Shown here: one piece after another, positions 4,508-5,562 of the stretch | Position numbering within the stretch: the first letter of the stretch is position 1 | How the letters are laid out: each line of letters opens with the position of its first letter | DNA from: Planctomycetota bacterium | GTDB taxonomy: Bacteria; Planctomycetota; PLA2 | Reading direction: 5' to 3' | Length of the DNA stretch: 5,562 bases | NCBI GenBank assembly: GCA_023150495.1 | Contig: JAKLKT010000240.1 | Coordinates: 1-5,562, forward strand | The notes under the pieces: model-generated | Told to the model about the DNA's origin: nothing | What the model saw: the letters and a program-made list of their open reading frames with translations, nothing else | The model's database searches: none | Made by a program: the position numbers and the translations under genes

Positions 4508-5562
4508 ATGCTCGTCACATGCCCCGCCTGCGGCCGGAAGGCCGCGGTCGCCGAGGAGGCGCGGGACGTCGTCTGCGACTGCGGACGGCGCTTCGACCCC
4601 GCGGCCCGGCCGACCGTCGCCGACCCGTTCCTCGGGAAGGAGATCAAGGGGTACCGCGTCGAGGAGCCGATCGGCAGCGGCGCGATGGGCACCGTCTACC
4701 GCGCGACCCAGCTCTCGCTCGGCCGCCCCGTCGCCGTCAAGGTGCTCCCCCCGAACGTCAGCGACGACCCGCAGTTCGTCCACCGCTTCCACCGCGAGGC
4801 GGAGATCCTCGCGGCGCTCTCGCATCCGAACGTCGTGCAGGTGATCGATCGCGGGGAGGCGGACGGGCGGTACTTCATCGTCATGGAGTACGTGGACGGC
4901 GAGAGCCTCCGCTCGCTCCTGAAGCGCGGGCCCGTGCCGCCGCGCGACGCCTGCCGCATCTGCGCCCAGCTCCTCGACGCGCTCGACTACGCCCACAAGA
5001 AGGGCGTCGTCCACCGGGACATCAAGCCCGAGAACATCCTCCTCTCGCAGGAGGGGAACGTGAAGGTCGCCGACTTCGGCGTCTCGCGCTTCCTCGAGGC
5101 GGAACCGGGCACGCGGCTCACCCGCACGCACTTCGTCCTCGGCACCTACGAGTACATGGCGCCCGAGCAGCGCGAGTCCGTCCAGGAGGCGGACGGCAGG
5201 AGCGACATCTACGCGACGGCCGTCGTGCTGTACGAGATGCTCACGGGCGAGCTCCCGATCGGGCGCTTCGACCTGCCGAGCCGGAAGCTCAAGGACGTCG
5301 ACCGGCGCCTCGACGCGATCCTCGAGAAGGGGCTCGCGAAGGACCCGGCGCGGCGGTACGAGCGCGCGAGCGCGATGGCCCGGGAGCTTTCTGCCGTCGC
5401 CTCCTCGCCGGGCGCGCCGGCGCCGCTCGGCGCGCTCCGCGACGCCATGGCGCGGCTCGGCGAGAAGCTGCGGGAGAGCCCGGGCGCGCCGCCGCCGCGC
5501 CCCCCGAAGTCGTACGAGCTCCGGCTCGACATCCTCCTGACCGTGCTCGCCGTCCTCGGCGT
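4508..5562 (+). CDS. Ser/Thr protein kinase with N-terminal zinc ribbon (5' part)
   Basis: An open frame of 351 codons runs off the window, so the gene is incomplete at its 3' end. Residues 5-25 have C5-x2-C8-x14-C23-x-C25, a likely zinc ribbon. The kinase domain spans about 49-300 and looks active. It has a glycine loop GSGAMGTV (56-63), VAVK with catalytic K78, helix-C E97 in HREAEIL, HRDIKPEN (169-176, catalytic D171), DFG (189-191), APE (218-220) and SDIY (D233). Arg170 before the catalytic Asp marks an RD kinase, which is usually controlled by activation-loop phosphorylation; T202, T205 and T207 are candidates. A linker rich in Ala and Pro (about 302-336) precedes a hydrophobic segment from about 338 that looks like the start of a membrane helix, suggesting a cytoplasmic kinase with an unseen domain outside the membrane, as in PknB-type kinases. 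Substrate unknown. It is divergent from the membrane protein gene. Confidence 0.9.
   Translation, partial: MLVTCPACGRKAAVAEEARDVVCDCGRRFDPAARPTVADPFLGKEIKGYRVEEPIGSGAMGTVYRATQLSLGRPVAVKVLPPNVSDDPQFVHRFHREAEILAALSHPNVVQVIDRGEADGRYFIVMEYVDGESLRSLLKRGPVPPRDACRICAQLLDALDYAHKKGVVHRDIKPENILLSQEGNVKVADFGVSRFLEAEPGTRLTRTHFVLGTYEYMAPEQRESVQEADGRSDIYATAVVLYEMLTGELPIGRFDLPSRKLKDVDRRLDAILEKGLAKDPARRYERASAMARELSAVASSPGAPAPLGALRDAMARLGEKLRESPGAPPPRPPKSYELRLDILLTVLAVLG

Noticed and set aside
4127..5131. A 334-codon minus-strand frame opposite the kinase
   Set aside because: It overlaps the kinase domain, whose catalytic motifs are all intact on the plus strand, and has no recognisable features of its own.

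Overview
This is a very GC-rich window with four genes: two leftward genes, probably one transcription unit, flanked by two rightward genes. The organism is probably an uncultured Gram-negative bacterium. The evidence is a periplasmic multiheme cytochrome anchored in an inner membrane, a predicted copper-binding lipoprotein, and a Ser/Thr kinase. The kinase stretch GELPIGRFDLPS followed by DVDRRLDAILEKGLAKDPARR resembles planctomycete kinases as I remember them. Planctomycetota is therefore my first guess, with Acidobacteriota or Myxococcota also possible; this rests on recall, not a search.

Layout. (1) 151-696, plus strand: a small CueP-like predicted lipoprotein with the three family cysteines. 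(2) 761-3583, minus strand: a large fused cytochrome. It has a signal peptide, a periplasmic domain with 19 c-type heme sites (18 CXXCH and one CX4CH), and a six-helix cytochrome b membrane domain. It ends 64 bases from the end of gene 1, in convergent orientation. (3) 3584-3767: a 184-base gap with no AT-rich promoter, packed with a 12-base palindrome, two overlapping hairpins, a quadruplex-type G-rich motif and two 9-base C runs. (4) 3768-4343, minus strand: a four-helix conserved membrane protein of unknown function. (5) 4344-4507: a divergent promoter region. (6) 4508 to the window end, plus strand: the 5' part of a Ser/Thr protein kinase with an N-terminal zinc-ribbon-like segment; the reading frame is still open and entering a membrane helix at the edge.

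The main discovery candidate is the cytochrome. It has the same general plan as Geobacter CbcL (multiheme c domain plus diheme cytochrome b in one chain), but with about twice as many c hemes. Heme spacing shows that the c domain arose by tandem duplication of an 8-heme unit, followed by a 3-heme module that resembles hemes 3-5 of the unit. The likely role is oxidation of membrane quinol and delivery of electrons along a long periplasmic heme wire, or the reverse. The acceptor is not visible here.

How the genes work together: the small membrane protein and the cytochrome may be co-transcribed from a site near 4370, because the gap between them shows no promoter. The kinase and the CueP-like gene appear to be independent units.
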